Source of the DNA: Leishmania martiniquensis
Lineage: Eukaryota > Euglenozoa > Kinetoplastea > Trypanosomatida > Trypanosomatidae
Length of the DNA stretch: 64,000 bases
Assembly: GCF_017916325.1 (NCBI RefSeq)
Contig: NC_090152.1
Span: 442,001-506,000, forward strand
Direction: 5' to 3'
The position numbers were made by a program, and so were the translations under genes. Shown piece after piece: positions 20,703 to 34,500 of the stretch. The notes under the pieces were generated by a model. It saw only the letters and a program-made list of their open reading frames with translations. It had not been told where the DNA came from and did no database searches. Numbering within the stretch: the first letter of the stretch is position 1; each line of letters opens with the position of its first letter.

Positions 20703-20954
20703 ATGAGTGGTGCCCGAGTAGCTGCCTTTAGCAAGTACTTTGCCATCGGTGGGCTGTGCGCGGCGCTGGCATGTGCGCGGCACAGCGCCTTCCTCATCGC
20801 TGACGACTCGGTGCGGTTCCAGCAGGTCTGCGCGAGCGTGGCGCGCTACGCGAGTGAGGTGGCTGCGCTGGAGGAGTATTTGGGGCCAAAGGGCCTCCCC
20901 GTCGCCCAAATCCAGTCGAGCGCGAACCTTCCGTGGCCACCGACGGTCCAGTGA
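20703..20954 (+). CDS. Small hypothetical protein with a hydrophobic segment (83 aa)
   Basis: An ATG-started 83-residue frame placed behind a strong pyrimidine-AG. The N terminus is short and basic. Residues ~13-31 (FAIGGLCAALACARHSAFLI region) are mostly hydrophobic and could cross a membrane. The middle (FQQVCASVARYASEVAALEEYL) looks like an amphipathic helix, and the tail is Pro-rich. The size and make-up resemble small mitochondrial inner-membrane subunits of trypanosomatids, but no family is recognised. The length of otherwise gene-free DNA around it (19.4-22.5 kb) supports a gene here. It could still be a chance ORF in a UTR. Confidence 0.5.
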   Translation: MSGARVAAFSKYFAIGGLCAALACARHSAFLIADDSVRFQQVCASVARYASEVAALEEYLGPKGLPVAQIQSSANLPWPPTVQ

Positions 20955-22496
20955 GGAGCGCTTCAGAGGGCGAGAGGGAAGGGAAAGGGGCATTGCTAGT
21001 CCAGCAGGTGTGGTTTTTAGGTGCCTCTTTCAACTCGAGCAGGCCGCCCCCGCTCCTTCTTTTCACCTTCCGCGCCGCCTTCATTGCACAATCACGCACG
21101 CACGAGGGAACGCATCCGCTGAACGCGGCGTCGCGCGCTCTCTCCCTCTCTCCCTCTCTCTATATAAATACGGTGTGTGCGTGCGCGTACGCGGGTGTGT
21201 GGCGGTGCGAAACAGCGAAGAAGGAAGCGGTCCCCCTGGGCGGAAGCTGGGCGCCTCTTATTGACTAAGTCGATGGCCGTCACACTTTGAAGAGCCTAGC
21301 AACACGGCCAATACTGAAGCGGCGGTGACTGCACCCCTTTCCCGCTCTTCTCCATTGCCCTCCCCATCCCCCTGACACATTGCTTCGGCGTATCATGGCG
21401 CTCCTCACTCCTGAGAGGGATTGCGGGACAAACAGAAAGAGGGAGGCCTTAATGGGATCGGAGGAGCTGAGCGCGGCTCTGCTGAAAAAAGGATGTGCGA
21501 CGGCTGCTACTGCGATTGCCGCTCCTGTGCAAGCTTGCACGACCGCCATCCCTCGTCTTTCTTCCACCTCTGCTCCATTCTGGGCACAACGTTCCCCTAA
21601 CGCGCACCCCCGGGGATCATCATGGCCCGCTTCACGCTGATGCGCGCGTGGCGAAGGCGCTCATTGCCTACACCATTTCCTTTTGTTCTCAGCAGCACCC
21701 CTCCCTCCGCTCGCCCCCTTTTCTCCCGCTTCGCCTCTCGTCGCATTGCAGTGTTTCGCCTTATCATCACGATCAGCATTGCTTTCTCTCGTCCCTTCCT
21801 CTACAGGCGTGGGTGGCCTAGAAGTGCTCGTGAGCGTCTTCGCCGGAGTCGGGCCGCTTTCATAGGGTCGCGCGCGCTCGTTCATGGAGGCAAAGAGAGG
21901 CGGAAGTATGCACTCGCGCCGCACCTACTAACCTCCTACAGCTTCCAAGAGGAATACTTCTCGAAGTTCGCCCACTGCACGCGCATCGCACGAAGCACAC
22001 CCGTATCGAGAGATTGTCGTATGACCTTTACTGCTGCTGTGAGCCCTCCTTCTCTTCGTCCCCGACCGATTCCGCCTTACCGGTGCCGCTTGCGGCCAGC
22101 TGCCAGCCGCAGCTTCCGGTGCGTCTCGCGCGCACTCTCTCTCTCTTCGCTATCCTCTGTTGGCGCGGTGATTCTTCCTCCCCATTCACTTTCGCGTTTC
22201 GATTTCGCAGGTCTTTCCGCCTCTTCCGGCGGTGCGCCGCCGCACTCACGGGGGGGACCTCACAGCGCGCCCGCTTGTCGTGTGCGTACGGCGCTGCTTG
22301 GCCGTGGGTCGAACTTCGCTCTCTTTGTGTTCCCTTTTGTGCGCCATTTTCCCTTTTCGCGCGCTCCCATTTGGGCTAAGTGGCGGTCCCCTCTGATCCG
22401 TCGAAAACCTTAGTTATCCCGTCCTCCTCTCTGCCCTCGCGGTGACGGTGGACAACAAGCGTGGGCAACCTCTTCGCTCAGCCCCACGGATCTCTC
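20955..22496 (+). other. Intergenic/UTR stretch
   Basis: About 1.5 kb with no convincing gene. Pyrimidine-rich stretches lie near 21335-21370, 21700-21740 and 22120-22215, any of which could serve splicing of the giant gene downstream. The 263-codon ORF from 21622 has no recognisable motif and is rejected. Confidence 0.55.
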
Positions 22497-22552
22497 AGGA
22501 GTCGCAGCACGACGCTGTCCTCAGCAGTGCTTTCGGCCAACTTGTCACCATC

Positions 22553-25500
22553 ATGCCGTTGCGCCTTGCGCACATTACGACCCACTTCTTCAGCCTCCCA
22601 TCCGTGCCGGATGACTCATACGCCGCTACGCGACCAGCGCAGGAGCTGACGAGCTCCACCGCGCTTGCCACGTGGGCCGCACCCGGCCTTCGCAGCACTG
22701 GAGGCCCACTGGACGGGTCCAGGCTGATGGTGGCGACGCGTCGCGGCGTTGGGGCTGGCGGAGGCAGTCACCTCCACGCTGTGGCTGCACCGGGGCGGCC
22801 CTCCTCTTCAGGCTCCTCCATCGTCCTGACTCCGCTTCTGCCGCCTGCCTCGCCTGGGTCACCGATGGCTTCGCGTTGGTCCGCCTTTTCAGTCTCGCCT
22901 AGCAGCAGCAGCGGTGGGCCGCGAGGTTTGGCTGCCTTTGCCAGGGCCAGGCGGGCTCAGGAAGACGGCAGCCTTGGGTCCCCGTCCTCACCGGTGCTGC
23001 CGGGTGGGGGGATCGGTGCAGATGCCTTTGGCACCGAGGCGACATTGCCGTCGCTGCCTACGTGGAGTGCCGAGGCACGCCCCTGGCTTGTGAGCGCGGC
23101 GGCTGGTGCGGCTGGGAGGGAGGCGGTAGCCGGGGGAGCGGCCATGGCCGGATCGCGTCACGCTTCCCCGCGTGCCAGAGCCGCTGGCCACCGCGGATCC
23201 CTGGCCTGCGCAGCTGGGCCTATGTCACCGACAGCGAGGCCCTCATCTTCCGCCCGCGGGCGCCCCGCTGGTAGTACTGTGGGCCACGATCACGGCAGCG
23301 ACGGCATTTCACCTGTGGTGAGCGGGCGGGAGGGCAATGACATCGGCGGACGAGGAGGCTCGCACACTAGCTTTGCCGAACCCGTCACCACGCTGGTAAC
23401 GGAGGCAGACACTGACCTTCTCGTGCCGCCGTTGATGCACTTCGTTGAGGATGAGGAGGCGCTGCGCTATGTTGCTGGTCTTCTGGACCGCTGCCGCCTT
23501 GACGAAGTGGCCTCCGCTGTGGAAGCCATCGCGCAGCCTTCGGCAGAGGACCCCTCGCTCCCCCCCAAGGGCCTGAGCCACGCGGTTGTTCTCCACCGCG
23601 ACTACGTGCTCAGCGCTCAGCAAAGCAAGCTCCTCCGCCTACTTGTGAGGCCGACCAGCGGCGCGCGGAGGGCGACGGCCCACCACCGCGCACACGCTTC
23701 CACGTCTCTGTCTGCTGACCATGCAACGGGGGGCGCGATGGCTGGCGCGGCGGCCAGCGACGATGCTAGAGTGTCTGGAGAGGCCTGTGACCACTGCTGT
23801 GCCCCTCTTCGTGTTTTCCGTTCCCGTGCCAACGGCGGCAAGGAAGCGGCGGCAGCACCGATGAAGTCGGCGAACACGGGCAGCGCCGAGACAGGCTTGC
23901 CTACGCCCCCAACAGCTGCACCGGCTTCGTCGCTGTATCTGACGGCGCTGACGAGACCGCTGTGCGATGCCGGCGATGACGAAGTATACTTGAACTGCGC
24001 TGGCAGCGGCGATGCAGGGATGAGCCACCAGTCCACTGCACAGCAGCGTAACGACACATCGCGCAGGCGTCTTTCATCAAGGGGGCCAGGCGACGTTGCC
24101 TCGGCAGCAACTGCGACGTCGGCCGCTACTGCATTGTCGCAAGGGGCAGAGAGTGAACCAGGGGGGCGCACGGCAGCCGATGCTGCGATGTCATCCGCGC
24201 CGCCGCCGGTTGACGTGGAGGGGTTCCGTCTCGCCGTGCGTCATAACGTGTTCGCTAACTACCGCACACTGCCCTTGCAATGTGCGCAGCGGTCTTACGA
24301 GCAGCTGCCGGTGCGGTATCGTGCCGGGCTTGAGGCGATTTCGGCCGAGGTGCTTCAGCAGCAACAGCGCGACCGGCAGCAGGGCAGCACCGACGCGATC
24401 AGCACCGGCGATGGGACTACCAATGACACGGCGGCAACGTGTGTCTGCAGCGGGGGCACCACGAACATTTGTTCCACTTGCTGCCGCTGTGCGGAGGGGC
24501 CTTCGGCAGGTATGTCCGCCTCCGCGACAGGGGCTGCAGGGTACGTCGCAGAGACCTATCACGACCCCGCCAACTTCATCGGCACCGGAGGTGGCGGCGG
24601 TGGCTCATGGCCTGCCAACGTAAGCCTTCCTGGAGGCATCGCCGCAACATCCACGGCGGCAGCGACGGCTGCAAGCCCCAGCTGGCTGAGCCATGGCGGA
24701 AGCATGCGCCTCGGCACGCCGGTATTTCCTTCGCTTTCCTTGCGCGCCATGGAGGAACGATCGGCGGCGGCGATGCCGTTGCCTGCGTCAGCCGCCACCA
24801 CCCCAACCACACGAGGCCCCGCTGAGGCTGCGTCTAGGCCGCCAGCCTCCCCAGTCCTGCCATCGGCACCAGCGTCTGCGATGCCCACCGCGCCGGCGAC
24901 GATGTACGACCCAGCGGCAGGGACAGGGGTTTTCTCTCGGGGGACGCTGCTGCATCATGTCCAGCACACCGTCCAAGCCTTCATCGCGCGCGGCGAGCGG
25001 GAGGTCGCGCTGCACTTCATCATGGCCACCGCCCCCTATCGGTTCTCCGGCACGACAGACAGCGACCGCGTACTGTCCTTTTTCAATCAAATTCGCTTCT
25101 TCCTGCCCTCCCCGCGCTTCGGCATCGTCCTGCTGGCGATGGAGGCGTGGCGCTCCCTATATAGGCCCAGCGTCGGGGCCGGGGCGGCGGACTGCGCGCA
25201 CATGACACAGGAGCTGCTAGCGCTCATAGAGACGTACCTGTGCCATGGGCGCACGTACGCCGAGTACGTATCAGGGCTGCTCATGCTGCGCGCAGTGTTG
25301 GCGCTCACTATGGAGAATAGCACTCTGTGCAGCCGCACGGCGGCGGTGCTGCTGCAGCACCGATCTCTTCTGCGTGGCCGCCTGCCCACCTTCCTGCTCG
25401 CAGTTTGGTTGATACTGATGGAGCTGTACACCATTGACGATACCGCGCTGCCTCCACGGCGAGTGTTGCGCGACCTCGCCGCCAACGCCATGCAGGACCT

Positions 25501-28500
25501 ATTCACGGTTGCTCTGGAGCTGCACATGATTCTGCCGGTGCAGAATGTCGTGGCCAACGCCGTGAATGTCTTCTTCGCAGGCCCGCAGCCGCAGCCGCAA
25601 CTCAGCCTCTCTCCACCCATCCCTGCCGCATCCATTGGTGCTGCAGTTTCGGCAGAGGCGGACCACCGTGGTGATGCCGGTGGGAGCAGTAGCAGCCTTC
25701 TGAATACGAGCACCACCGCGGCGGCAGCCGCAGCCACGCATTCTCCGCCCTCGAACTCTGCCAGCAATGCTGTTAAGAGTGTTAGCTGTGACCTGATGGC
25801 GTGTCCTTTCCGCGCTCTGGAGGTGCCTACTGGTGTTGCTGCTGCTGCTGTCGGTGTCAACGCGCAGGAGGATGGAGCACCAGCCGCAGGAGGCGCTCAA
25901 AGCCCGTCTAATCGGCCTCCGCGCAACGTCGGAAAGTCAGCTGTGACCGAGACGGCAAACAACGCGGCGCCGCCGCATCGCGCGCCTCGAGTCGCTGCGG
26001 CCTCCTCTGCGACGGAGCCTTTTTCTTCGGTCGACCCCACGGACAACAGCCCGTCCGCGTTGCGAGCAGCAGCTGCCACATCCGCTCCACCGGCGCCGCA
26101 AGCGCCAACGCGTTCCTACCGCGCTATTGCAAAGTCTATGTGGGTCTCGGTGAAGCGCGCTGCGCGGCGCTTCGTCCATTCAGCACCTGTACCGTCGCAG
26201 CCACAACCGCTAGCCACCGCTTCCATCGTTCGCCACCGCGGCGACCGGACTGGGGCCTCGAGCCCGACAGGCGACGCACTCAGTGGTGCGCCTGGGGGAT
26301 CGTATTCGTCATCTGCCGCGGATTTCCCCGCGTGCGCTGTACCGGCGTGCCGCCTCGCTGCCAAGGGACCCTCGTCCCCGCCACTGCTCATTGAGGTTCT
26401 GGACGACCTTTTCCGTGAATCGATCGATGCTGACTCGTCCGAGCACGCGGAAGCGGCTGCACGGCGGCGGAACGTTGGGCTGCCGCAGGTGCCACCCTCC
26501 ACAGCTTTTACAGCTGGCGGAGGTGGCTCACCGGCCCAAAGCCCTAGTCCGCCCTCTTCCCAGCTCACGCCACGGGTCGCTGCCACGACTGCTGCCGCAG
26601 GCGGAGGTCGCGGTAACGTGCCATCCCAGCTCCACTCACTTCGGAAGCCCGTCGAAACCTGCTCGCCACTCTTGCGTTCGGGCTCTTGGGCGCAGCGTCG
26701 TCACCAGCGACGAAGCTTCGGCTCCGCAGCTGCGGCGGCCGCAGGTCCGGGGGAGTCGTCGTCGGCATTCAGCGACGCGCTATGGGGCGACATTCCCTTC
26801 GATGGCGCGGCGCTAAGCCGGGAGGCTCTCTGGACATTACCGCTGGCGCGCGCTCTCCGTGGTGCTGGCCAGCCACAGACACTGGAGGCCACCGTGGCGG
26901 CGTCGACGCTCACACTGGGCGCGTTCTTGTGTGCGTGGCGCATCGCAGGCTTCTCGGACGAGACGAACCCGAACCACGTGCAGAGTCACGCGCCACGGCA
27001 ACCGAGTGAGACGACCACGACAACTGCGACCTCCCTTGGAGCCGACCTCGCCGAGGCCTCCACCTTTCCATTCAGTGGGGCACCCCTACCGCGCCACCTC
27101 AACCCTATGTCGGGTGGGGCCGTGTGGGACGACGCTGAGTCTCTCACAGAGGGCGCCGTTCTTCCGCTCTTGACGCCGGAGAGCCTCGTTGCAGCGGCGG
27201 GCTCGGGCGCCCTGGCGGGCCGCCTCGAATTACCTAATGAGCCGGCCGCGATACTGTACCCGTCACCCACGACTGCTGGCTTGATGGCGATACCGCATGA
27301 TGCTGGCACTACTCAAGGGATCGCTGGAGTCCCTACCGGCGAGCCCGGTAAGTCGGTGCCCATGCTGTCGACAACGATGACAGCGCTTGCCACCCGTGCT
27401 GAGGTGCCGCAGCGCCGAGCCAAGTTTCTCGTGTCCACCGCCAGTGAAACGGACCCGGAGTGGCAGAGTGTGGAGCGAGCTGCGACAAACGTCTTTATGC
27501 CTCCAGTCGCATGTGTTGCACCACCCATCGTGGCGGCCTTCGGCGCAACGGCAAGGACAGCAGGGGATAAAGTGTCGGCCGCCGCGCCGACTCTCGGCAC
27601 GAACACGACAGCGCTGCTTCCAGTGGCGCCTCTGCTGTGGCCAAGAGCAGGGCTGCCGCTGAGTGCACCGCAGAGCGCAGTACCCAACGCCGCAATGGGC
27701 GTCAGTGGCGGTGCCGATACGAGGTCGGGCTGCGTGTCCCCGCCAAGAGCCTCACGAGCTACAGCCACCGCAGCGCCGACGCCGGATCGGACGTCTTCTC
27801 AGAGCATGAGCTTTGTAGCCGGGAGCGCGCATGGTACGGCCGGTCTCGCTGCGTCAGCAACGATGGCGGGGCGTCAGAGTGGGCTGTACGATACCACCTG
27901 GACGCCGGCGACAGACTCGTGCGGGGAGCGCGTCTCCACAACCGCGGCGGCAGACTTTAGTGCCGCTGACAACTTGCGCTCACGTGTGCGTGGGCGCGGC
28001 CATGTGGGCGCGACGCTGCTCACGATGGCGCCGCCGCCGCCGCCGCCTACCGTACCTGCTGGCGCTGCCGACGGCCGACTGAATGTGGCAGCCGGTGCAG
28101 CGCAGACACCGTGCTTAGCGTTCTTCCTACCCTCGTGGGCCGCGGCGCGGGTGGTGGAGCGCTGCGTGCATCCGTGTTGGGACGATGTCAGCCCTACCGC
28201 ACTCTCCTCCCCAGCGGAGGGCGCGAGGGCGGCCACGCGTCACGCGAGTGCCGTGCCCGTGACCAGGGAAGCAGAGGTCCTTCTCACCAGCGTAGTGCCG
28301 CTCCTTTCGCAGTACTATGCGAATGCACTTTCTGCCAGCACCGTGACGGCGGCGACGCAGCTGCTCGTGAACCGCGCTATCCAAGCAGTAAGGTTCCTGT
28401 CGCATGGACTGCGTGATGGCAGCGACCACCTCGGCGTCAACGGTGGTCGCGGGGAACCGGCAGATGTGGCAGCACATCGGAGCCCAGGCACCCCTCTGCC

Positions 28501-31500
28501 CTCCTCGTCAGCGCCACACGAGTCTGACGTAGCTTCACATCACTCCTACATGGGGGACACCCCCAACGACGCTAAGCCACAGGCAGCGATGCCACCTGCG
28601 GCAGCGCCAATGGACACCGCTCCCACTGCCATCCCCTCGACACCGCCTGCCCGACCTTTGGCGAGTTGGCAGGCAGAAGACAGCGCCCTCGTGGACGGAA
28701 CAGAGTTGCTGAACGCGGTTCTCTTCATGACGACCGTGGCGGAGCGCTATCCTGCTGTCTACGAGCTCGTCATACGCCAGAGGCTCTATCCGCTACTCCA
28801 CCATACACTGCTGCTGCACACCTCCGCAGCCGAGAAGCCGCCGCTCTTGCTCTCCGCTCCCCTTTCCTCTGAAGCGGTGGCCACGCACTTCAGCGCCGAT
28901 GCACGAGCGTCCGCGGCGCAGCTGCTGGTGCCACAGCATAAACAGCAGCAGTGCAGCACACTGCCTGTATCCCTTGCCACTGCAGAGGAGTGCGAGGCGG
29001 TTATGCAGCGGATGCGCTTGATCACCGCCCGGGCTATGTATCAGCGCCTTGCAATGCCGGCGCTGGTTCTCCTCTCGCACAACATGCCGGACGACGCTTG
29101 TGCGCGTCGGTGCTACCCACTAGTGGCGCGGCTCGCGCAGCTGGGACTTCGGCGGCCCTTCTCGATGGCATCCGTCACCACCGCATTGTGCATCTGTGCT
29201 GTCTACCCGCCCCTCTCTCGCGTGTGCCAGTCCGAGCTGGTGCGGGCGATGGCCGTCGTCCTTGCGACCCCAGACGACGGGCCCAGCGACGGAGGCGGCG
29301 ATGAAGCCGTCAACGCCGCGGCGACGGCAGCATCGCGAGAGGCCGAGACGGTCGGTGTGAGGCTGGCGCACCACTCTCGTCGAGGACAGCCCCAAGCTTC
29401 TTCGGAGGAGGAGCAGCGGGGCGCTCGCGAAGAGGAGGCGGTTGGGAGCAAATCAGCTGCGCCGGCTCGGGGCGCCGCGGCCTCGCCCGCAGCGGCGGCA
29501 ACGGCGACTCACGGTGTGCTACCGTGGCCGTCTTCGCGTCGTGTTACGCCAACTACATCTGCCGCAGCCCATCCGATGTGGAGGAGTCAGCTGAATCTCC
29601 AGCTTTTTTTCCCCTTCGTTTCGACGCACATGGGACAACTGCACCTCCCTGCAGCGTCAGTGGTGGCCGCGCAGCGCCGGCAGGCGGTGCAGACACGCCT
29701 CATGAAGCACCACTGCTTCCGTGCCATGAGTCTCTTCTATAGCAGCTGGGAGGGTACCACCCTTTTCTTCCTCGAGGTGTGCCTTCCATATTTGCGACAC
29801 CCAGATGCGCAGCTGCGACTGGAGTGTGTGCAGTGTTGCATGCGCTGGCTGCTGTCGGACTGCTGGCACTCAACAGATCAGAAGTTGCTGCATCACCACG
29901 TCTCCATGCCGGCCATCGGCGCGAGTGGTACCGCTGCCGCCCCGCCGACGGCGCTGACGCTGGCCTGTGGCAGCGTGACGACCGCCGTCACCCGTGCTCC
30001 AGTCCGCGACCTACGCACGACTGCAAACAGCTGCAGCAGCACCGGTGGTGGCGTACGCCGGGCGACCGCGCTGCCGTGTCTGACAGCCCTTAGCGCACCA
30101 GCGGTGGCACAGGCGGGGAAGGTCTGTGTTCCCTCCCATGCACTGACCCGTCAGACAGCAGAGGGCCTTCGCGGTGGCGGCTCATCGAGGCTGGACAGGG
30201 GAGCGGCAGCGGCTGTTCCCATTGCCACCACACGAGCACCAGCGATGCGGGTCTGCACGGTGAAGCATCACGGTCGCACCCATGTTAACGCCCTGCGAGA
30301 GGTGGTGCACCATCTGGTGGAGCTGGCCGTCTGCGACCCGGAGCCGCTCATTCGAAAGTACGCGCTGGAGAGCCTATCGCCAGAGACCTACCCTCTACTC
30401 TACCCTCACGAGCCTTTTCTGCACCAGCTGTTCACGGTGCTGTGGGACAGCTACATGCCGAATCGAAGCAAGGCGGCGCAGCTCCTCTGCGCTCTGGCGC
30501 CGCTGAACCCTTCCTCGATCTTTCCCCGTCTGCGGCTGGTGCTGATCAAATACACGGATGACTTGACGAGTAGCATTGCACGGCTGGCAGCCCCCGCCAC
30601 GGGTGCGAGCTGGGCTCGTGCGCCCCCGACCCTCGCCCCGCCCGAGCACATCCACGAGGACGCACTGCTCGTGCTTTCCCTCGTCGCATCTCGACTGAAG
30701 CTTTCGATGCATCTCTACCTGCCGCAGCTGCTGTCGATTGTGTCGTCGGTGCTGCGCAGCGCGTCCTCACCGCGTGGGTCGGTGCTGCGGGCCTTGCACC
30801 TCCTCGTCGCCCTACGCGAGGACAGCACCGAGGAGCATTCGGCGCTCTTCGCGCCGTTTTTCGACATCGTGGCGCAGCAGCTCGTGGACGGCGACGGAGA
30901 TACGGCACGCTTGCTCGCGACGGTGGCAGCTCTGCAAAGTCTGCTGCAGCAGTTCACCGGGTGGGCGCGCGCTTCGTTGCAGAACCTCCCGGCGGTGGTG
31001 GAGTGTCTGCATTCACTGCTGTACCGAAAGCCGTCTGTCGTGACGGAGTTTGCCATGGCTGTGCTGCAGCTGTTGGGCACCATCAGCACCATCGAACCGT
31101 GGGACGCGGAGGCGGCGCCGCGCGCACCGGCACTGCTGCGACGACCGCAGAACCGCTACGCCTTGCCGCCGCTCTCCTCGTCGGCTGGCGTTCTGGGCCG
31201 CGGCAGGGCAGCGCGCTCACGGTGGATCGACCGAGACGAGAGGGCTGACAACGCCGCAGATGCACTGGCGCAGTTGCAGAAAGCTGACCGCTTCTCTCCC
31301 TTCACGGCGCGCGCATGGTGCGACACGGTCCTGCGCGCGCTAATGCGCACCGTGTCTGGGTACGTGAATGGGACGATGGGCCAGACGCAGGGAGGCCTGT
31401 GCACGTGTCTGGCCGCCATCATGGATATTCTAACCAACACCGTGGCGATTCACCATCTTGAGCTTTACATGCCGACGGTGCTGACGCTCGTCATCGACCT

Positions 31501-34500
31501 CCTCGAGAAGCGTCAGACGCGGTCGCGCGAGATGGAGGCGGCGCATGGGTCGTCGTCCACCGCGGCGCAAAGGCCGCACTCGAGCACCCGCAGCCCTGCC
31601 ACGAGCCACGGGGGGGAAGGTGCGTCAGCGGTGGGCAGGGCCACGGAGGCCGCCAAGCGCAGCGACTCCTCGGAGGCGATAAGGCAGCTGTTCTTGCAGG
31701 GCCTCTTCGACCTGGTCCTCGTCGCCGGCCGCCGCATTGGCCCAATGTACCCTCTGCTCAACGTGTTCCTGCGCCGCAGCTGGAACTCGATGTCGCCGCG
31801 CGGGCTTGTGCAATGCTGCGAGGTGCTTGATGCCCTGTGCTGGGCGGTGCCAGACTTGCTGCGCAACGACTGCAACGTGTGGGTCTCTTCGCTGCTGGAG
31901 GCGCTCATGCAGTACGATACACTGGTGGTGACGCACCGTCGCGCACACGAGGGGAATCCAGGTAGTGCGCCTGCTGCTGCCAAGGCGTCCACTGGGGTTG
32001 CAGCGGACAGCACAACCGCCGGCGCCGCCGCTACGTCAGCAGTAGGCGGAGCGGAGGCCCCAGACGCGCCCACGAACACCTTACTGAACTTCTCAGCGCA
32101 GGGGAACCCAACAATACCTACGCGTTACGAGAGCATCACAGCTGATACAAGCGACCATCGGACGAACCCGCTAAAGAATTCGCACACCCCACCATCCTCG
32201 CCGCAGCATGCGGCAGCGGCTGACGGTGACGACGAGTCACCCTGGGAGCAGCAGTTGAAGCTTGTCTATCAAGCCCTGACCCTGTGCTTGACATCGTTGC
32301 AGCCGCTGGTGTCTCCGCTGGCAAAGCGGCTCGTGGCGCTGAGCCTGTCAGAGTGCCTCAAGTCCTCATACGTGCCGCGCGGCAAATCGATGCGACGCAG
32401 CGTTGCGCCGGCAGCGGCAGCTGCACCAATGGATAGCCGCGCGGAGCCGAGCGCTGGTCAAGATGTTGAGCAGAGCGCCATTCTCGGCGCCTCTACACTC
32501 TCATCGTCGCACAGCTTTCGCCCTGCCACTTGCGCCGCCGCGGCGGTGCCGGCCGTTTTCGATCTCATGGCGGACCCGCACGAGGAGCTCATCTCCTTCC
32601 TGAACGCGTGCGTCTGCACGCCGCTTCTGGAGTATATGCTGCATAGTAACCTCTCAACCGCCTCTATGAAGCTGGTGAAGAACCTGCTTTCACGTCTCGA
32701 GTCACTGAGTGCCGTGCACGAAGAGGCGCTGCAGCGGTTGTGGAGCGCCATGCGACGGCGCTCCACGTCACTGCTGCCGCAACCCGAAAGCAGCAGTGGC
32801 CTCTCTTGTCTGCCGGATTTGGCAAGCAGGACCGCCGCCTGGCCGGAGGGCGGCGCTTGTCCACTGGCCGCGCCGGCCCGTGCGCAGCTGGAGGTGAAAT
32901 TGCGGGAGGTGCGAGAGCAGCTGCATATACAGCGAGCGCGAGCGTACGAGGAGGGCAGTGGCCCGACTCATGCCAGCGGCTGCGGCGCTAGCACGTGTCA
33001 CTCGCTAGCCGCTTTCTACGCTGCGCCGCGGTCGGCGAGTGAGGCGTTGTGGTTCCAAAATGCTGCGCTCAGTCGCATGTGGGTTCAAAGCACTGATCGC
33101 GCCGTGACGGTGCGGCGCTACTTTCCATTCGACGCGGTGCACACCTCCTGGGAGACCGAGGGAGAAGTGCAGTTGCTCGGGTGTCTGCTTGTGTCCGTCG
33201 CATGGCACCACCCACCCTCGACGACCGCGTTCGCCACGACGCTGCACACGTACTTTGAGCAGCGCTTTGGCCCTGACAGCGTTGCCGTCGCGTACGTGCG
33301 CTGTATCTGCTCTAGCTATTACGACCTGTGCATGCCGCTTGCGCCCGTGCGTGACGAGGAGGCAGCGATGAAATGGGCGGTGCAGCAGCAGCAGCAGCGC
33401 CAGCAGCGAGATGCTGCAACGGGCTCTGGCACCGACGCCACCTCGGAGAGTGACACCTCGCTCCTAACTGCAACGCAGTCGGCTATGACGCGTGGGCCAG
33501 GCCTCTATGATGCCGCTGACCAGATCACGCGAGAGGGCAGCGCCGACGTCTTCCTCCGTCATCTGAGCTCTCCTCTCTCCCAAACCACTGCGGTAGCGAC
33601 GCTTGGGGAGAAGGGCGCCGCCGCCCCGGGGAAAGGCGGCGCCGCACTGCCCAGATCATCTGGCGTGAGCAGTCGCGCCATCAGTTGGGAGGAAGACACC
33701 CCGGCGTTTGCCGCTGCGGGAGGAGAAGGCGCATCCGTGCCTTGCTCTGACACCGCCGCAACCTCTGCCAGCGAATCCTGGGCACGCGAGATGTCTCTGG
33801 GGGCCCAGAGGAGCACTGCAGCAGTCTCGCCGGGATCTGTTCTCACTACCACTACCACCGTATGCGGACTCCACGCCAACGATATGACGTTCGCGCATCC
33901 CACGACGGCGCACCCGAGTGTGGACCAACTCGGCAGCAGCAGCGATGGGCGGCGCTCAACTGAGATGAGCACCACGAGGCCTTTCTTGGACGATGACGAG
34001 GTTCAGGGAGGCTGTTGGCGCATGCGGACGGATTCGCGCGGCGCGCATCTTACGAGGGACAGCGGTGATGGTGCGGTTCCACACCGGCCGCAAATCAGCT
34101 ACCAGCAGCCCAATCAGTACCAGCTGCAGCAGCAGAATTACCACGCGCCGACAGGTATGGCCGCCTCGACACCCTTCTACGGCCCCAACTCCCTCCCTCG
34201 CACCCTCATCGCACACAGCACCAATGGAGGAGAAGCGGTGCCGTCGATGACGCATAACCACAGCCCCACGACGTCTACGCTGCCCATCCCCGTTGAGGCA
34301 GGGGGCGGGGGTAGTGGGGTGCACGGTGTCGGCTCTTTCGACAACTACGTAACTGCCACGGTACCTGTGGGCTTGTCGGGCATTCGCAGCGGAAGTGGCA
34401 GTGGCTCCTCGCTCTATCCAGGTAGCCTCTTCGCAAGTGCCGCTGTCGCGGAGGGGCGGGCCGGTGCCGATGGCGGCAGACGCAGCGGCGCCATGAACAG

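Noticed and set aside
21395..21640. ATG-started ORF of about 80 codons upstream of the giant gene
   Set aside because: Pyrimidine-rich DNA precedes it, but no AG acceptor sits between that run and the ATG, and the peptide shows no conserved or structural feature.
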